A stretch of DNA of 64,000 bases from Ruegeria arenilitoris (GTDB lineage Bacteria; Pseudomonadota; Alphaproteobacteria; Rhodobacterales; Rhodobacteraceae). Location of the stretch: assembly GCF_013031355.1 (NCBI RefSeq), contig NZ_WPZO01000002.1:248001-312000 (forward strand). Reading direction: 5' to 3'. Made by a program: the position numbers and the translations under genes. Shown here in pieces: positions 17,511-26,755 of this stretch; position 1 is the stretch's first letter; the number at the start of each line of letters is the position of its first letter. A model generated the notes under the pieces. That model was not told the origin of the DNA and searched no databases. It worked only from the letters and a program-made list of their open reading frames with translations.

Positions 17511-18560
17511 ATGCCTTCCGAAACCTTGGTGCAGATACAGAAGGGGAGGGCTATACAGAACGCAACGTTATCTGGCGATAGCGAATTGGAGCAGTCATTC
17601 ATGATCAGTACAGGTAGATTTACCATAGAGTTGCGTAAGCTCGTCCATTATCGGCACAATACTTGCTCAATTTGTGGACAAGGTTTGGTTCGTGGTCAGC
17701 CAGCATACGCTGGCTACAATGCGCTGGAGCGTCCAGTCTATACAGGTGAATGTTGCAGGCATTTCGTCGCTGAACTGGCGTCTCATATCTATTGGTGGTG
17801 GATTGATTACCCAAGGCCTGATCGTGAAACTATGATTTGGCGTTATATGGATTTCGCAAAGCTCGTCGCGATGTTCAAAGATCGATCATTGTACTTTGCC
17901 AGAGGCGACAAACTTGGTGACCCTTACGAGGGCGCGAGGGGCTTGGCCTCTCGTGAGAGAGAGTGGAAGGACTATTGCCTAAGTTTTTTTCGAAATGCGA
18001 TTGTGACAGCGCCCGGTAACAATGGGCCGGTTCCCGAAGAGGAACTCGCTTCGCGTTCAAAACAGATGTACGATGACTTTGTCATTACAAGTCAAAGGGA
18101 TAGATTGCTAAATTTTGTTAGCTGCTGGCATTCCAACCATGTTGAGTCGGAAGCGCAATGGAGGCTTTATGCACCATCTCTACCGACAGGCGTTGCTGTT
18201 CGTACTAAGTTCGGAAAACTAGATGACTCACTTGATCAACGCTTCGATGTACGTGGAGGTTTCGTACAGTATGTTGACTACTCGAATGCTTTCGCAGGCA
18301 CATATGACAAATTATTCTGGAAGCGATCATCCCTAAGTCATGAAGCGGAAGTTCGAATTGTTCATCAGCAAACGCAGCTTTCGGAACCTGAAGTATTTGG
18401 TGTGTCTGTTCCAATGGATATCAACAATGCGCTTGATGCAATTATAGTATCTCCATTTGCACAGGATTGGTTTGTCGACGTCGTTCGAGAAACAGCAAAG
18501 AAATTTGACGTTTCTACTAAGATCGAGAAATCACAACTGTTGTCCGAGCCATTCTTCTAG
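17511..18560 (+). CDS. DUF2971 domain-containing protein
   Basis: About 349 residues. A Cys pair region (CSICGQGLVRGQ...ECC) near residues 50-80 may bind zinc. The DUF2971 part (about 110-340) has WRYMDFAKLVAMFKDRSLYF, DKLGDPYEG, FVSCWHSNHVESEAQWRLYA and a late HEAEVRIVH. DUF2971 proteins have no settled activity and are common in accessory regions. The start is uncertain, because a GTG at 17502 lies in frame. A second DUF2971 gene follows in the opposite direction. Confidence 0.78.
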   Translation: MPSETLVQIQKGRAIQNATLSGDSELEQSFMISTGRFTIELRKLVHYRHNTCSICGQGLVRGQPAYAGYNALERPVYTGECCRHFVAELASHIYWWWIDYPRPDRETMIWRYMDFAKLVAMFKDRSLYFARGDKLGDPYEGARGLASREREWKDYCLSFFRNAIVTAPGNNGPVPEEELASRSKQMYDDFVITSQRDRLLNFVSCWHSNHVESEAQWRLYAPSLPTGVAVRTKFGKLDDSLDQRFDVRGGFVQYVDYSNAFAGTYDKLFWKRSSLSHEAEVRIVHQQTQLSEPEVFGVSVPMDINNALDAIIVSPFAQDWFVDVVRETAKKFDVSTKIEKSQLLSEPFF

Positions 18561-18770
18561 TGTCTATAGAGACTCTGGGGACATAGGAAAACTCTCGCGG
18601 CAGCGCCTCAATGCCTCATTTTGACCATCCAACGGTTGCCAAGCTGTTCTTTCTTGCGACTTTGCAAGGTCAGCTATCTGCGCATCGTCGCCATTCAAGT
18701 CCGGCGCACCAATGGTCACCTTTTGATGTCTCGCCGGTGCAGCAAGTTACAAACCGCACATAGCCCACAC

Positions 18771-19664
18771 CTAAAGGAATGCCTGCTTCGCCGGTGTAGT
18801 TATTGGGAAAAGTACATAGCCATAAGCATTAGCTCGCAAGTCCATCCTAAAGTAATCAATGCCTTCGCCAAGCGCGTTCATAACTCTTGAATATGTTGGT
18901 GCCTCTACCCGTGGCCCGAAAATCACGCCTGTCAGCTTCATCCCTGGCACTTGGTAATATCCCGGCACCCCCAAAAATGATGCCATTCGGACTTCTTCCT
19001 CATAGACCCAGTCATAGCTTTTTGATGTGGCTGCAACTTTTATTTTTTCGTAGGCAAGGTTTGCTATGGTGGTACGTTGTTCACTTTCTGTAAGTCCGCT
19101 CAAGCTAACCGCCACACGCGTTTGGACGAAAAAGTCAAACGACGAAAACTCGGGGGGCTCTTCTTTCCAATACTGCACAGGAAAGAAGGGCGGCCCTTCA
19201 ACACCAGCCGTTGGACTTGCAGTGAACTGCAAGCAAATTCCTTTGAAGGCGTCTGCATAATGCCCCCACATCAATGTACTCTGCCACCCTTTGCTAAAGG
19301 ATGCGACTACAGCTTGTTGTCGAACTGTCTCGTGAAACAGGGGGCTTTGGATATTACAGATATTGAAGTCCTGCTCTGAGATAGTTTCCGGCAAAAGCTC
19401 AAAACCCGGAAACTCTTTTGCCAACAGATCGCGCAGTTCACGGTGCTTAGACGTGAACTCATCGTAAGTACCTACCCGGTGACTAACGCATCCCTCAAAT
19501 GGATCATTTTGAGTGTCCAGGAAATTCAACCAAACCCTGTTATCCCGAAGTTGCTCAAGCTCTTCATCAAAGTGCTTGGAAGTTGTTCCGCGATACCTAA
19601 ACAACTTTTCTGGAAACCAACCGTTCATCATTCTGTCCGATCTATACGCACTAGCAGCGATCAT
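18771..19664 (-). CDS. DUF2971 domain-containing protein (second copy)
   Basis: A 297-residue protein, shorter than its neighbour and without the N-terminal Cys region. Family motifs are LFRYRG near residue 21, LNFLDTQNDPFEG, VVASFSKGWQSTLMWGHYAD, GICLQF, YDWVYEEEVRMA and GVIFGPRV. The two DUF2971 genes are convergent and separated by about 210 bases. A start at 19631 or 19628 (MMNGWFPEKLFRYR) is as likely as the one given. Function unknown; the position beside a SIR2-STAND gene suggests a defence or stress role (inference). Confidence 0.78.
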   Translation of the reverse strand: MIAASAYRSDRMMNGWFPEKLFRYRGTTSKHFDEELEQLRDNRVWLNFLDTQNDPFEGCVSHRVGTYDEFTSKHRELRDLLAKEFPGFELLPETISEQDFNICNIQSPLFHETVRQQAVVASFSKGWQSTLMWGHYADAFKGICLQFTASPTAGVEGPPFFPVQYWKEEPPEFSSFDFFVQTRVAVSLSGLTESEQRTTIANLAYEKIKVAATSKSYDWVYEEEVRMASFLGVPGYYQVPGMKLTGVIFGPRVEAPTYSRVMNALGEGIDYFRMDLRANAYGYVLFPITTPAKQAFL

Positions 19665-19779
19665 TAACGATGCCTTGCCACAAAGAAGATGTAAAAAAAA
19701 GCAACTTAGGAAACTCTATAAGCATCCGACTTTGTAACGGCCGCTATGTGCGTATTGCAGACTTGGTTGGCAAGCATTG

Positions 19780-20064
19780 ATGCACGGGCAGCGAATGGCA
19801 GTTTGGTGGCCATTTGCGAAGCTGAGCGTTCAGGAAACGGCAAAGTTAACTCTGAGAAATACCTTGCTAAATAGGACGAGAACCGCAGGTACAAAGGCGG
19901 AGGCTATCGCAAGCACCAAGCGGGACTATGAGCAAGCCACAGAGGCATGGATGGACAAGCACTCGAAAGGCTTTGCGGTACTAAAGGGGCGTCAGGCGTT
20001 CTTTGAGAGAAGGCAGAGGGACCGCGAAAATGTCAGGTGGATTGTGTTTCAGGAACAAAACTAG
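19780..20064 (+). CDS. Small charged protein of uncertain status
   Basis: A 94-codon frame, basic and helix-rich (KRDYEQATEAWMDKHSKG, RQAFFERRQRDRENVRW). Composition looks coding, but there is no clear ribosome site and no recognised family. It could be the 3' remnant of a larger gene. It ends 12 bases before a strong hairpin that would terminate it. Confidence 0.35.
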   Translation: MHGQRMAVWWPFAKLSVQETAKLTLRNTLLNRTRTAGTKAEAIASTKRDYEQATEAWMDKHSKGFAVLKGRQAFFERRQRDRENVRWIVFQEQN

Positions 20065-20076
20065 TCAAGCAACGGA

Positions 20077-20106
20077 TTCGAGTAGTACTATACCGTACTA
20101 CTCGAA
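20077..20106. terminator. Hairpin between convergent genes
   Basis: Perfect 12-bp arms, TTCGAGTAGTAC and GTACTACTCGAA, around a 6-base loop. It lies between the end of the small plus-strand gene and the end of the SIR2-STAND gene on the minus strand. The plus-strand side is followed by a T-rich stretch (TTAATTTT), so it may work in both directions. Confidence 0.6.
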
Positions 20107-20128
20107 GCTCTTAATTTTAACTGTTATG

Positions 20129-23100
20129 CTACGAATGCGTCCATCTGCGAACTTGACGATCAGCCCATGCTACATCGAAGGTTCTACTCGGTGTCTCTAT
20201 TGCGCTAGAAATCTTGTGCTTTAGTTCTTCGGCTTTCCGAGCTCGACTTGGAGATAATTTGACCAATATTGCTTCCGCACTTATGGCGAATGCTAGGGCT
20301 GTTTGGTACTCTCCCTTTTCATAAAGAACTTCTGCGATCCAGAAACGTGCATAAGCAAAGTTAGAAAGCCGATTGTGATCATTCGCGTTATCTAGCGCTT
20401 TGATCGATTTCTTATAACACACGAGTGCGCCTTCAATATCACCCATCAATTGAAGGCACCTGCCTACGTTGCCTTGTTGAGGTCCATTTTCAATGGATAC
20501 ATTCGATTTTGGGTCCAAAAAGCTATCGAGATTTTCCCCATTAATGAAGTACTTTAGTGCATTTTCATAGTCTCCAGAGTCGCGCCTTGCGAGCGCAAGA
20601 TTGTGCTCGCAATCATATCTGGTGTCGACATTTGTTTCCGACTTTAGCTCTTTCCCATTTTCTCCCCACTCAATAGCTGAATCGAATTGCCCTCTCTTCC
20701 AATAGGCGTGGCAGCGCATATCAGCATAGTGAATATAGCGAGCGGTTTTTTCAGGAATAGTTTTGGCAAATCTATCTAAAATAAGGTCAGCGCCTTGAGA
20801 GTCTCCGATATCGTCGAGGCACTCTACAAATTGTGCAACGATTTTATCAAACACATCGATTTCTGAGGGCGCAGTGTTCCAGTCAACGGCTTCCAAGAAC
20901 AAGCGAGTAACTCGAATAAACTCTTCGGAATGCCCCCCACCTACCAAAGCATCTCTGGCCATCTCGAGAGTTTCAGCGGCATCAATGTAGTTTCCGGCAG
21001 CAATTTCTAGCTCTGCCTTTTGCGTCCAACGGCCAAGCATAGGGAGCGGTAGTTCTGCACCCAGTACTTTCTCTAGGCGCTGCACCAAAACTCGGTACTG
21101 CCCGATTACAATCTCAATAAAGTCAAGACGCTCTGCTCTGCTAAAGTTCTGTTTAACAAATTTACGAACCAGTGGATGTAAATCGTACAAATCTGGCGAA
21201 TCTAGCTCAGGCTTGACTACCACAAGGTTGAGGCGGATTAACGATTTAAGCGCTTTGTCGAATTTTGCATACCGGAGTTTCGTGGAAACGTATGCTTCCA
21301 AAGTATCTTTTGTTTCTGGCCTTACAGCCTCAGCCATCGTACGCAGCAGAATTTGTTCTCGTTCCGCGAGTCGGGACCAAATTGACGAGAGAATATTAGG
21401 AATCTCTTCACGCCCTCGCCGAAGGTCTTCAAGAAAGCCTTTAAGAGTTACGCCGGGGACTTCCGCTACTTGGACTGCAATTAGGTCTAGCCAAATTGGG
21501 TGCCCCTTTGTCATTTCGTGGGCGCTGTGTATGTCAGAAATGTCGGAGTTGTTTTCGATAACACCCCGCTTCCTAAACAGAGTTTCGGTTTCGTCTAGGC
21601 TCAATCCCGGCATGGGGATTGTTACGATCTTTGAATCGGCATAAGAAACGTTTGGTCTGCAAGTTATCAACAACTGACTGGATGTGTCGGAAGCTGAAAA
21701 CTGTTGCACCAACTTTTCCATGAGGCCAACAAACTTAAAGTGCTCCAGATCAACGTAATGATCCACGTTGTCAAAAACGAACAGTGTTTTTGTGTTTCGA
21801 CTGTACTCTGCTAGAATATGAGCCAAATCAGAGTCTGTAGCATCTGCTAGCATTTCGCTGGTTGTTTCTTCCGAGCTGATCCTTTCGATAGCAGACGCAA
21901 CCTGCGTACGTATGCTATCTCCGGCTTCCTTACAGTCTCGCCAATCCCAGAAGTTGAACTTTGTAGAGTTATCAAAAGTATCTTTGATGTGTTTTGCAGC
22001 CGTTAGCGATTTACCTTGACCACCAATTCCAGACAAAATGACAACTGGTGCCGTTGTCGTCTCTAGCGATCTGAGTTCGGCCTCTCTGCCCACCCACACA
22101 TCAATTGTTGGAGGGCGATCACATTCCAATCGCTTCAAAGTTTGAGGAGTGGCAGAGTAGCGCGGAGGCGTTTGGATCGCGGACGCACTCTTCGGGGGAG
22201 TTCCTTCCCAGTATCTCCGCAATTTTGGAAACAACTCGTGACAGTTGATACCTGCATATAGCGTAGTTCTGCCGCGATCTAAACCCGGTTGAAGTACTGA
22301 TCTCAGATGCTCTCCGATAACGGGGGTAGTATCAAAAAATGTCCACAGGACTTCCGGAAACGCTGACATGTTACCGGTCAATTCTTTCAATGCAGAGGTT
22401 AGTATGTCGTCCCATCCTCCGTAGGCAACAACTACGACGACCTTATCCTTCAAGTACTCTAGCAATGAAGACTTAAGGGCTGGACGCGATTGTAGTAGTT
22501 GCGTACCCGTGTGGAGTGTGTCGGTACCGTGCCAATAGCCGTGGATATGTATTACGCGGCAGCCGGGTGCTTCGGTCGTAGACAAATCGGCGTCGGCGAT
22601 TAGGGAAGTTTTCCAAACTTGCCCGTGTGCTTTTCGCACTGAAACTTCAACCAGTGGATCAAAGTTCGAAGTTATTAGGGTTTTTCCAAAAATCTCTGGT
22701 TTTAAAGAAATGATCTGCCCCAAGCTCTCGACCCCACGGGACAAGTGCCATCCATCCTCATCCTCATCCAGTTCTCGAAGTTGATCGTTGGTTAATGTCC
22801 TTGAGTCAAACTTTGAGGGATCGAAGCTTTCAGTCTGATTGCGGGCTTTCAAAACGGCCTGACGTATCAACTGGTTACAAACGTCTTGGCCTCTCCTTCC
22901 TTGCAAAAAATGAAATGCCGCTTGATACTGGTTCGCGGAAGCGGCAATGCTTGTTTCAAATTTGTTTCTTCCTATTGAATCCTCAGGGAATTGCTCTCTG
23001 ATATGCGAGACCATCTGCGAAACTGTGGATACTCCTGGCCGCCCCATTTCTTCTGGAGCGGTCAGTGGAGAGCCTACTACAAATACAACTTCCTTGTTGT

Positions 23101-23329
23101 CGTATTGCAACCCGTCGGTAAGGCGATCATACAGTGCATCTTCGTCGAAAAACTCAATGTTCTCAATATTGGCCAATTGGTTTTCTCTGCTCAATGTTTG
23201 TGTTTGAGTGGAACTTAGATGGACATTGCAATCTTTGCGAGTCCCCAAGATTGCTTGCGTGACCTCAACGTCACCATTGTTGCCCCGGTCAGCCTTGGAA
23301 AAAGCGTTCAGGGTACCAAAATTTTCCAA
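20129..23329 (-). CDS. SIR2-like / NB-ARC-type STAND NTPase / TPR protein, candidate anti-phage NLR
   Basis: A 1066-residue, three-part protein. The N-terminal SIR2-like domain (about 55-370) has VVFVVGSPLTAP (G86), TSNFD (220-224), HIHG (His263) and YGGWDD (303-308), the NAD-binding and catalytic pattern of SIR2 NADases. The central STAND ATPase (about 405-700) has Walker A GIGGQGKS (434-441), Walker B TLFVFDNVD and a later LLITCRP sensor. The C-terminal half (about 740-1040) is a TPR array. Known SIR2-STAND systems (Avs5-like and related) sense a phage protein with the repeats and deplete NAD. The first codon is TTG with no good ribosome site, so the N-terminal ~50 residues are uncertain. 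No partner gene is evident; it is probably a single-gene system. Confidence 0.85.
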   Translation of the reverse strand: MENFGTLNAFSKADRGNNGDVEVTQAILGTRKDCNVHLSSTQTQTLSRENQLANIENIEFFDEDALYDRLTDGLQYDNKEVVFVVGSPLTAPEEMGRPGVSTVSQMVSHIREQFPEDSIGRNKFETSIAASANQYQAAFHFLQGRRGQDVCNQLIRQAVLKARNQTESFDPSKFDSRTLTNDQLRELDEDEDGWHLSRGVESLGQIISLKPEIFGKTLITSNFDPLVEVSVRKAHGQVWKTSLIADADLSTTEAPGCRVIHIHGYWHGTDTLHTGTQLLQSRPALKSSLLEYLKDKVVVVVAYGGWDDILTSALKELTGNMSAFPEVLWTFFDTTPVIGEHLRSVLQPGLDRGRTTLYAGINCHELFPKLRRYWEGTPPKSASAIQTPPRYSATPQTLKRLECDRPPTIDVWVGREAELRSLETTTAPVVILSGIGGQGKSLTAAKHIKDTFDNSTKFNFWDWRDCKEAGDSIRTQVASAIERISSEETTSEMLADATDSDLAHILAEYSRNTKTLFVFDNVDHYVDLEHFKFVGLMEKLVQQFSASDTSSQLLITCRPNVSYADSKIVTIPMPGLSLDETETLFRKRGVIENNSDISDIHSAHEMTKGHPIWLDLIAVQVAEVPGVTLKGFLEDLRRGREEIPNILSSIWSRLAEREQILLRTMAEAVRPETKDTLEAYVSTKLRYAKFDKALKSLIRLNLVVVKPELDSPDLYDLHPLVRKFVKQNFSRAERLDFIEIVIGQYRVLVQRLEKVLGAELPLPMLGRWTQKAELEIAAGNYIDAAETLEMARDALVGGGHSEEFIRVTRLFLEAVDWNTAPSEIDVFDKIVAQFVECLDDIGDSQGADLILDRFAKTIPEKTARYIHYADMRCHAYWKRGQFDSAIEWGENGKELKSETNVDTRYDCEHNLALARRDSGDYENALKYFINGENLDSFLDPKSNVSIENGPQQGNVGRCLQLMGDIEGALVCYKKSIKALDNANDHNRLSNFAYARFWIAEVLYEKGEYQTALAFAISAEAILVKLSPSRARKAEELKHKISSAIETPSRTFDVAWADRQVRRWTHS

Positions 23330-24136
23330 AAAAATCTGTGTGGGTATTATCGGTAGGTCCGCTCGGGTCTACCCCCCGTACCCCTACAGCAGACTCACAG
23401 CCCAGCCGACCGTCCACACCGTTCAACCGACAGCCAACCTTCGATCCACTGTGAGGCAGGGCAGGGGAATTAAGTGGCCATATAGCACAACATACACGCC
23501 CGATCCTTGGTGCTTCGGGCATTGTTACTCGTAGCAATCCCATACCTTTCAAGCGCTTACCGTACTCTGTACGTGCTACATGTACGGATTGCACCGCTCA
23601 CTTGGATGATGGCAACCCAAACCAGTCTAGCACCAAAGCCACTATATCTAGTGGTTTAGGGTGTATCGTTCTGGATTGGCTGGACGCTCACAGAGTCGCT
23701 CAGGGAGTCGCTGAGTCACCCTATCGATTTCATGTAGGTTGGGTTGGGTAAGGCCCCCTTGGACTCTGGGGGGCCTTCTGTGGGCTCAGAGGGGTATCCG
23801 AATAAACACCCCATATAGCATATAGACACCCTTCCGCTTCGCATTCGACGCAAGTGTGCAATCCGACCTACTATATTGTGTCTTGCCTTTGCGTTCTTCC
23901 TTTTTTCATGAACGGTACTCCGGTTTCCTCAGGTTCACCAACAGCAAACGAGAGTGAACCTCAGCCATCCTCAGGTATTCCGAGGATAACTTCCGCTCCT
24001 ATCACGAGAGACGAAAAGACAACCGTGCCACTTGGAAGTGGTACACACCTCAATTTGAGTCATAAAAATAAGGGGTTTCCGGCCCCGTAGTTAATACACC
24101 TCTATAATTTTAACATTCACGACAAGGATCATTCAT
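23330..24136. other. 807-base non-coding region ahead of the helicase gene
   Basis: No convincing gene. It is rich in dyads: GCCCGA / TCGGGC (23498-23520), AAGGCCCCC / GGGGGCCTT (23750-23777), AGGTTCAC / GTGAACCT (23931-23961), and GGGG / CCCC near 24073. Tandem copies of GAGTCGCT lie at 23693 and 23705, followed by GAGTCACC at 23713. It holds the divergent promoters of the STAND and helicase genes and could hold the element's replication origin (inference). Confidence 0.5.
23750..23777 (+). repeat. Strong GC hairpin in the pre-helicase region
   Basis: Nine-bp arms AAGGCCCCC and GGGGGCCTT with a 10-base loop. No T-run follows on either strand, so a terminator is not certain. It may be part of an origin or a leader structure. 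Confidence 0.45.
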
Positions 24137-25519
24137 TTGAAAATTGACCCTAATTTCGACTTGGGGGCCGCAACCCGAGTTCGACAGATAGTTATCAAAG
24201 ACCGACCCTGCGGATTTGGTAAGACAACCGAGATGCTCAACTCATTCGAGCATCATAAACAGTACTTGGTCGTTGTTCCTCTTTTGAGCGAATGCGACCG
24301 AGTGATAGCAGCGACACAGCAGCGAGGCATAACCTTTGAGCAGCCCGAGGCTGAGGCTGCTATCGAGTTTGATGAAAATGGTGATGAAGTTGTCACCACT
24401 AAGAAAATTCATTCACTGAGGCGACTTCTCTCGGAAGGACAGAATGTGGTCACCACTCATGCCATGTTCGATACCTTGGCAGAGGTTGCAGATGAAGGCT
24501 TGATTGACCCATGTCATGTTCACATTGATGAGGTTCTTTCTGTAATCGACGCAAGCTATGTCGTGAAAGCCAAAGCTTGGGATCGCCTTTTTCTGAAACC
24601 TGGACTGTGCACCGTCGATGAGAAAACCTCTCAAGTAATCCCAACAGCGGCTTGGGACGAAGAGTGCGCGGACCTGACCGAGCAAATAAAGCTGAGGTAT
24701 TACAAAGCTGCTAAAGCCGGTCGGCTTTTCAATATTGAAGCTGGGTACAACGTTGCTGTGATGCCGGAAAAGCTTCTCAAAGCAGGACAATCTTTGACGC
24801 TCTATACTTTCAAGGCTGAGGGCTCGATCATGGCGGCATACTTAAATCGCCTTGGGCTGCACCCACTGCACGACCGGGGAAATCCCTGCATCGAGCAATC
24901 ATTTGTCCGTGAGGCTCGTGATCTCATTACAGTGAAGAGTATCCCGTCGCTTGGTCATCTGAAATTTAGCTATACAGAGCAAACGGATAGTAAAGAAGGG
25001 AAGCCTAGCGTCTATGACCGGTTGGTGCCCAAGGCACTTTGCTCGTTGGCTAGGCGACCACTTAAAGATGTGCCCTTGGAAAACATTCTGCTGACCTGTC
25101 CGAAGAACAAGTGGTTTGCGGCGGGGAAGAGTCCCAAGGTTGGTCCTGATGGCGTCGAAATTGGTAGGTACTTACCTGGCCCTTATGCCAAAGGTTCAAG
25201 ACTTCAAGGTCGAGGAGGTCGTGTTCATTGGTTGCCAAATACGACGCGAGGAACAAACGATTACAAGAACGCGACGCACCTGATTTATCTGTACAACCAG
25301 TACATAAACTCAAACATCCTAAGGTTCCTCGGGGCAGGATCGGTCAGTCAAGACGACTACGCACTTACTGAACTGATCCAGTGGGTGTGGCGGTCCCAGA
25401 TAAGGGACAAAAAACCTATCACGCTTTATCTGCCAAGTCGCAGGATGCGGAACCTTTTCTTGAGTTGGCTTTGGGAGGACAAGATTCCGACCCAAATTCT
25501 CGACTCAGTTAATCGTTGA
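24137..25519 (+). CDS. Putative SF2 (DEAD/DEAH-like) helicase, replication protein of element 1
   Basis: A 460-residue protein. Walker A is RPCGFGKTTEM (residues 23-33), Walker B HIDEVLS (129-135), with an intervening motif VVTTHAMF like SF2 motif Ia/Ib. The C-terminal part has a Thr/Asn-rich segment (RGTNDYKNATHLIYLYNQYI) and QWVWRSQIRDKKPITLYLPS, like origin-binding or replicative helicases of phages and phage-plasmids. A role in element replication is likely but inferred. The start codon is TTG at 24137, with AAGGA about nine bases upstream. Confidence 0.65.
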   Translation: MKIDPNFDLGAATRVRQIVIKDRPCGFGKTTEMLNSFEHHKQYLVVVPLLSECDRVIAATQQRGITFEQPEAEAAIEFDENGDEVVTTKKIHSLRRLLSEGQNVVTTHAMFDTLAEVADEGLIDPCHVHIDEVLSVIDASYVVKAKAWDRLFLKPGLCTVDEKTSQVIPTAAWDEECADLTEQIKLRYYKAAKAGRLFNIEAGYNVAVMPEKLLKAGQSLTLYTFKAEGSIMAAYLNRLGLHPLHDRGNPCIEQSFVREARDLITVKSIPSLGHLKFSYTEQTDSKEGKPSVYDRLVPKALCSLARRPLKDVPLENILLTCPKNKWFAAGKSPKVGPDGVEIGRYLPGPYAKGSRLQGRGGRVHWLPNTTRGTNDYKNATHLIYLYNQYINSNILRFLGAGSVSQDDYALTELIQWVWRSQIRDKKPITLYLPSRRMRNLFLSWLWEDKIPTQILDSVNR

Positions 25520-25582
25520 GGCAATTGTTGACCTCAATCTCTCGCAATCACCTATGACATTTAAATTATTGGAAAATTATCT

Positions 25583-25870
25583 ATGGAGTATGTCTCAAAA
25601 TACTCGACCATTATCCCTTTGTTGGTCGAATACTTCTCGCTAGCTAAAGCTGGCCCCTATCATCCTCTCCAAGTTCGCAACGATCTGAACCTTTCAAAGA
25701 ACTTCTGGCGTGTCGCTATGAAGTCCTTTGTTTACCCCGATGGAAGCGAAGGTCGAAAAGCTCTGAAATCTGTTGGTGTGAATGTGGTGCCAGAAGCCCT
25801 CCAACGCCTCAACAGTGGTAAGGTCAGGATCAATTCGCTGTTTCTGAAAGATGGGGCAGGGGGTGGCTAA
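25583..25870 (+). CDS. Unknown small protein of the replication/packaging cluster
   Basis: A 95-residue protein with an N-terminal hydrophobic-aromatic stretch (YSTIIPLLVEYFSLAKAG) and the segment RNDLNLSKNFWRVAMKSF, which resembles a helix-turn-helix. Its 3' end overlaps the next gene by 20 bases, so they are co-translated. I do not recognise the family. A DNA-binding role is possible. Confidence 0.6.
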   Translation: MEYVSKYSTIIPLLVEYFSLAKAGPYHPLQVRNDLNLSKNFWRVAMKSFVYPDGSEGRKALKSVGVNVVPEALQRLNSGKVRINSLFLKDGAGGG

Positions 25871-26735
25871 GCTCCCCTTGTCCGGCATCCCAGCTGGAAG
25901 GCGAAGTAGGGCATCTCGGGATGCATTGCGTCAGAGGCGGAACGCGCAGGAACTTGCGAACAAAAGCCGACCTTGTGCAGTGTCCGGCTGTGACAAACCA
26001 AGGCGCGGAGTATCCTGCTATTGTCGGGAACACTTCCAACGAAACCGTAGATACGGACACCCCACGGGTCGCTTGCCGACCCAAGGTGAACTCCGATCCC
26101 TCGAAGCCTCTATCAAAGCATGGCTCGAAGAAGACTACCTCACCACAGACTTTGCCAAGCGTTCCTTCAAGTCCTCTTGGGGTTCAGCCCAGCGCACCAT
26201 TACCCACAACCCTGCCTTTGCTCTGCCGTTCTTTCGGCTTGAGGGAAACATGGGGTACACCCAAAAGGCTAAAGCCTGGGTGATCCTCTCCAACTACGTA
26301 CACCGGGAAAGAAACTTGCTCTCTGATGCGATGGTCCGCTACATGGCTTGTCGTCTCTGGTCAGAGTTCCTCTGGAAGATGCCGGATGGGAAACGAGGGG
26401 CAGTTAAGACCCGGAACTTCTTTGTAGATACATGGGCCGGGAAGTTCGTACTAGCCAATTCAGGATTCTCTAAAACCAAGACGGAAGATAAGATCATCCG
26501 TTGGGAGAAGCCTTGGTACGTGTCGGATGATCCGGTCCAGAACCGGCCCCGACCTATCACTGAGAAGGTGACAAAGAAGGTCACCGTCAACCGTTTCAAG
26601 GCCGGACCTATCGTCCGTGCCATTGGAAAGGAACTCCATGAAGCTGTCGAACATGCGATGGGCAAAGCGTGGTTTTCCGACCATCGCCTTCTTGAGAAGG
26701 CTCATGAGGCTCTTGGCCTCCCATTCAAGACTTAA
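25851..26735 (+). CDS. Zinc-binding protein of unknown function
   Basis: A 294-residue protein. A basic N-terminus is followed by a likely zinc knuckle, CAVSGCDKPRRGVSCYCREH (C42, C47, C56, C58, H61), like those at the N-terminus of phage HNH or DNA-binding proteins. The rest is helical and basic, with KRSFKSSWGSAQRTITHNPA and a C-terminal EAVEHAMGKAWFSDHRLLEK. No nuclease His-Asn-His pattern is clear. It overlaps the upstream gene by 20 bases and is followed after 20 bases by the next. Confidence 0.65.
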   Translation: MGQGVAKLPLSGIPAGRRSRASRDALRQRRNAQELANKSRPCAVSGCDKPRRGVSCYCREHFQRNRRYGHPTGRLPTQGELRSLEASIKAWLEEDYLTTDFAKRSFKSSWGSAQRTITHNPAFALPFFRLEGNMGYTQKAKAWVILSNYVHRERNLLSDAMVRYMACRLWSEFLWKMPDGKRGAVKTRNFFVDTWAGKFVLANSGFSKTKTEDKIIRWEKPWYVSDDPVQNRPRPITEKVTKKVTVNRFKAGPIVRAIGKELHEAVEHAMGKAWFSDHRLLEKAHEALGLPFKT

Positions 26736-26755
26736 AAGAAAGAAGACATTACACA

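Noticed and set aside
23854..24090. 78-codon frame before the helicase
   Set aside because: Starts at GTG without a ribosome site, spans several inverted repeats and has poor composition.
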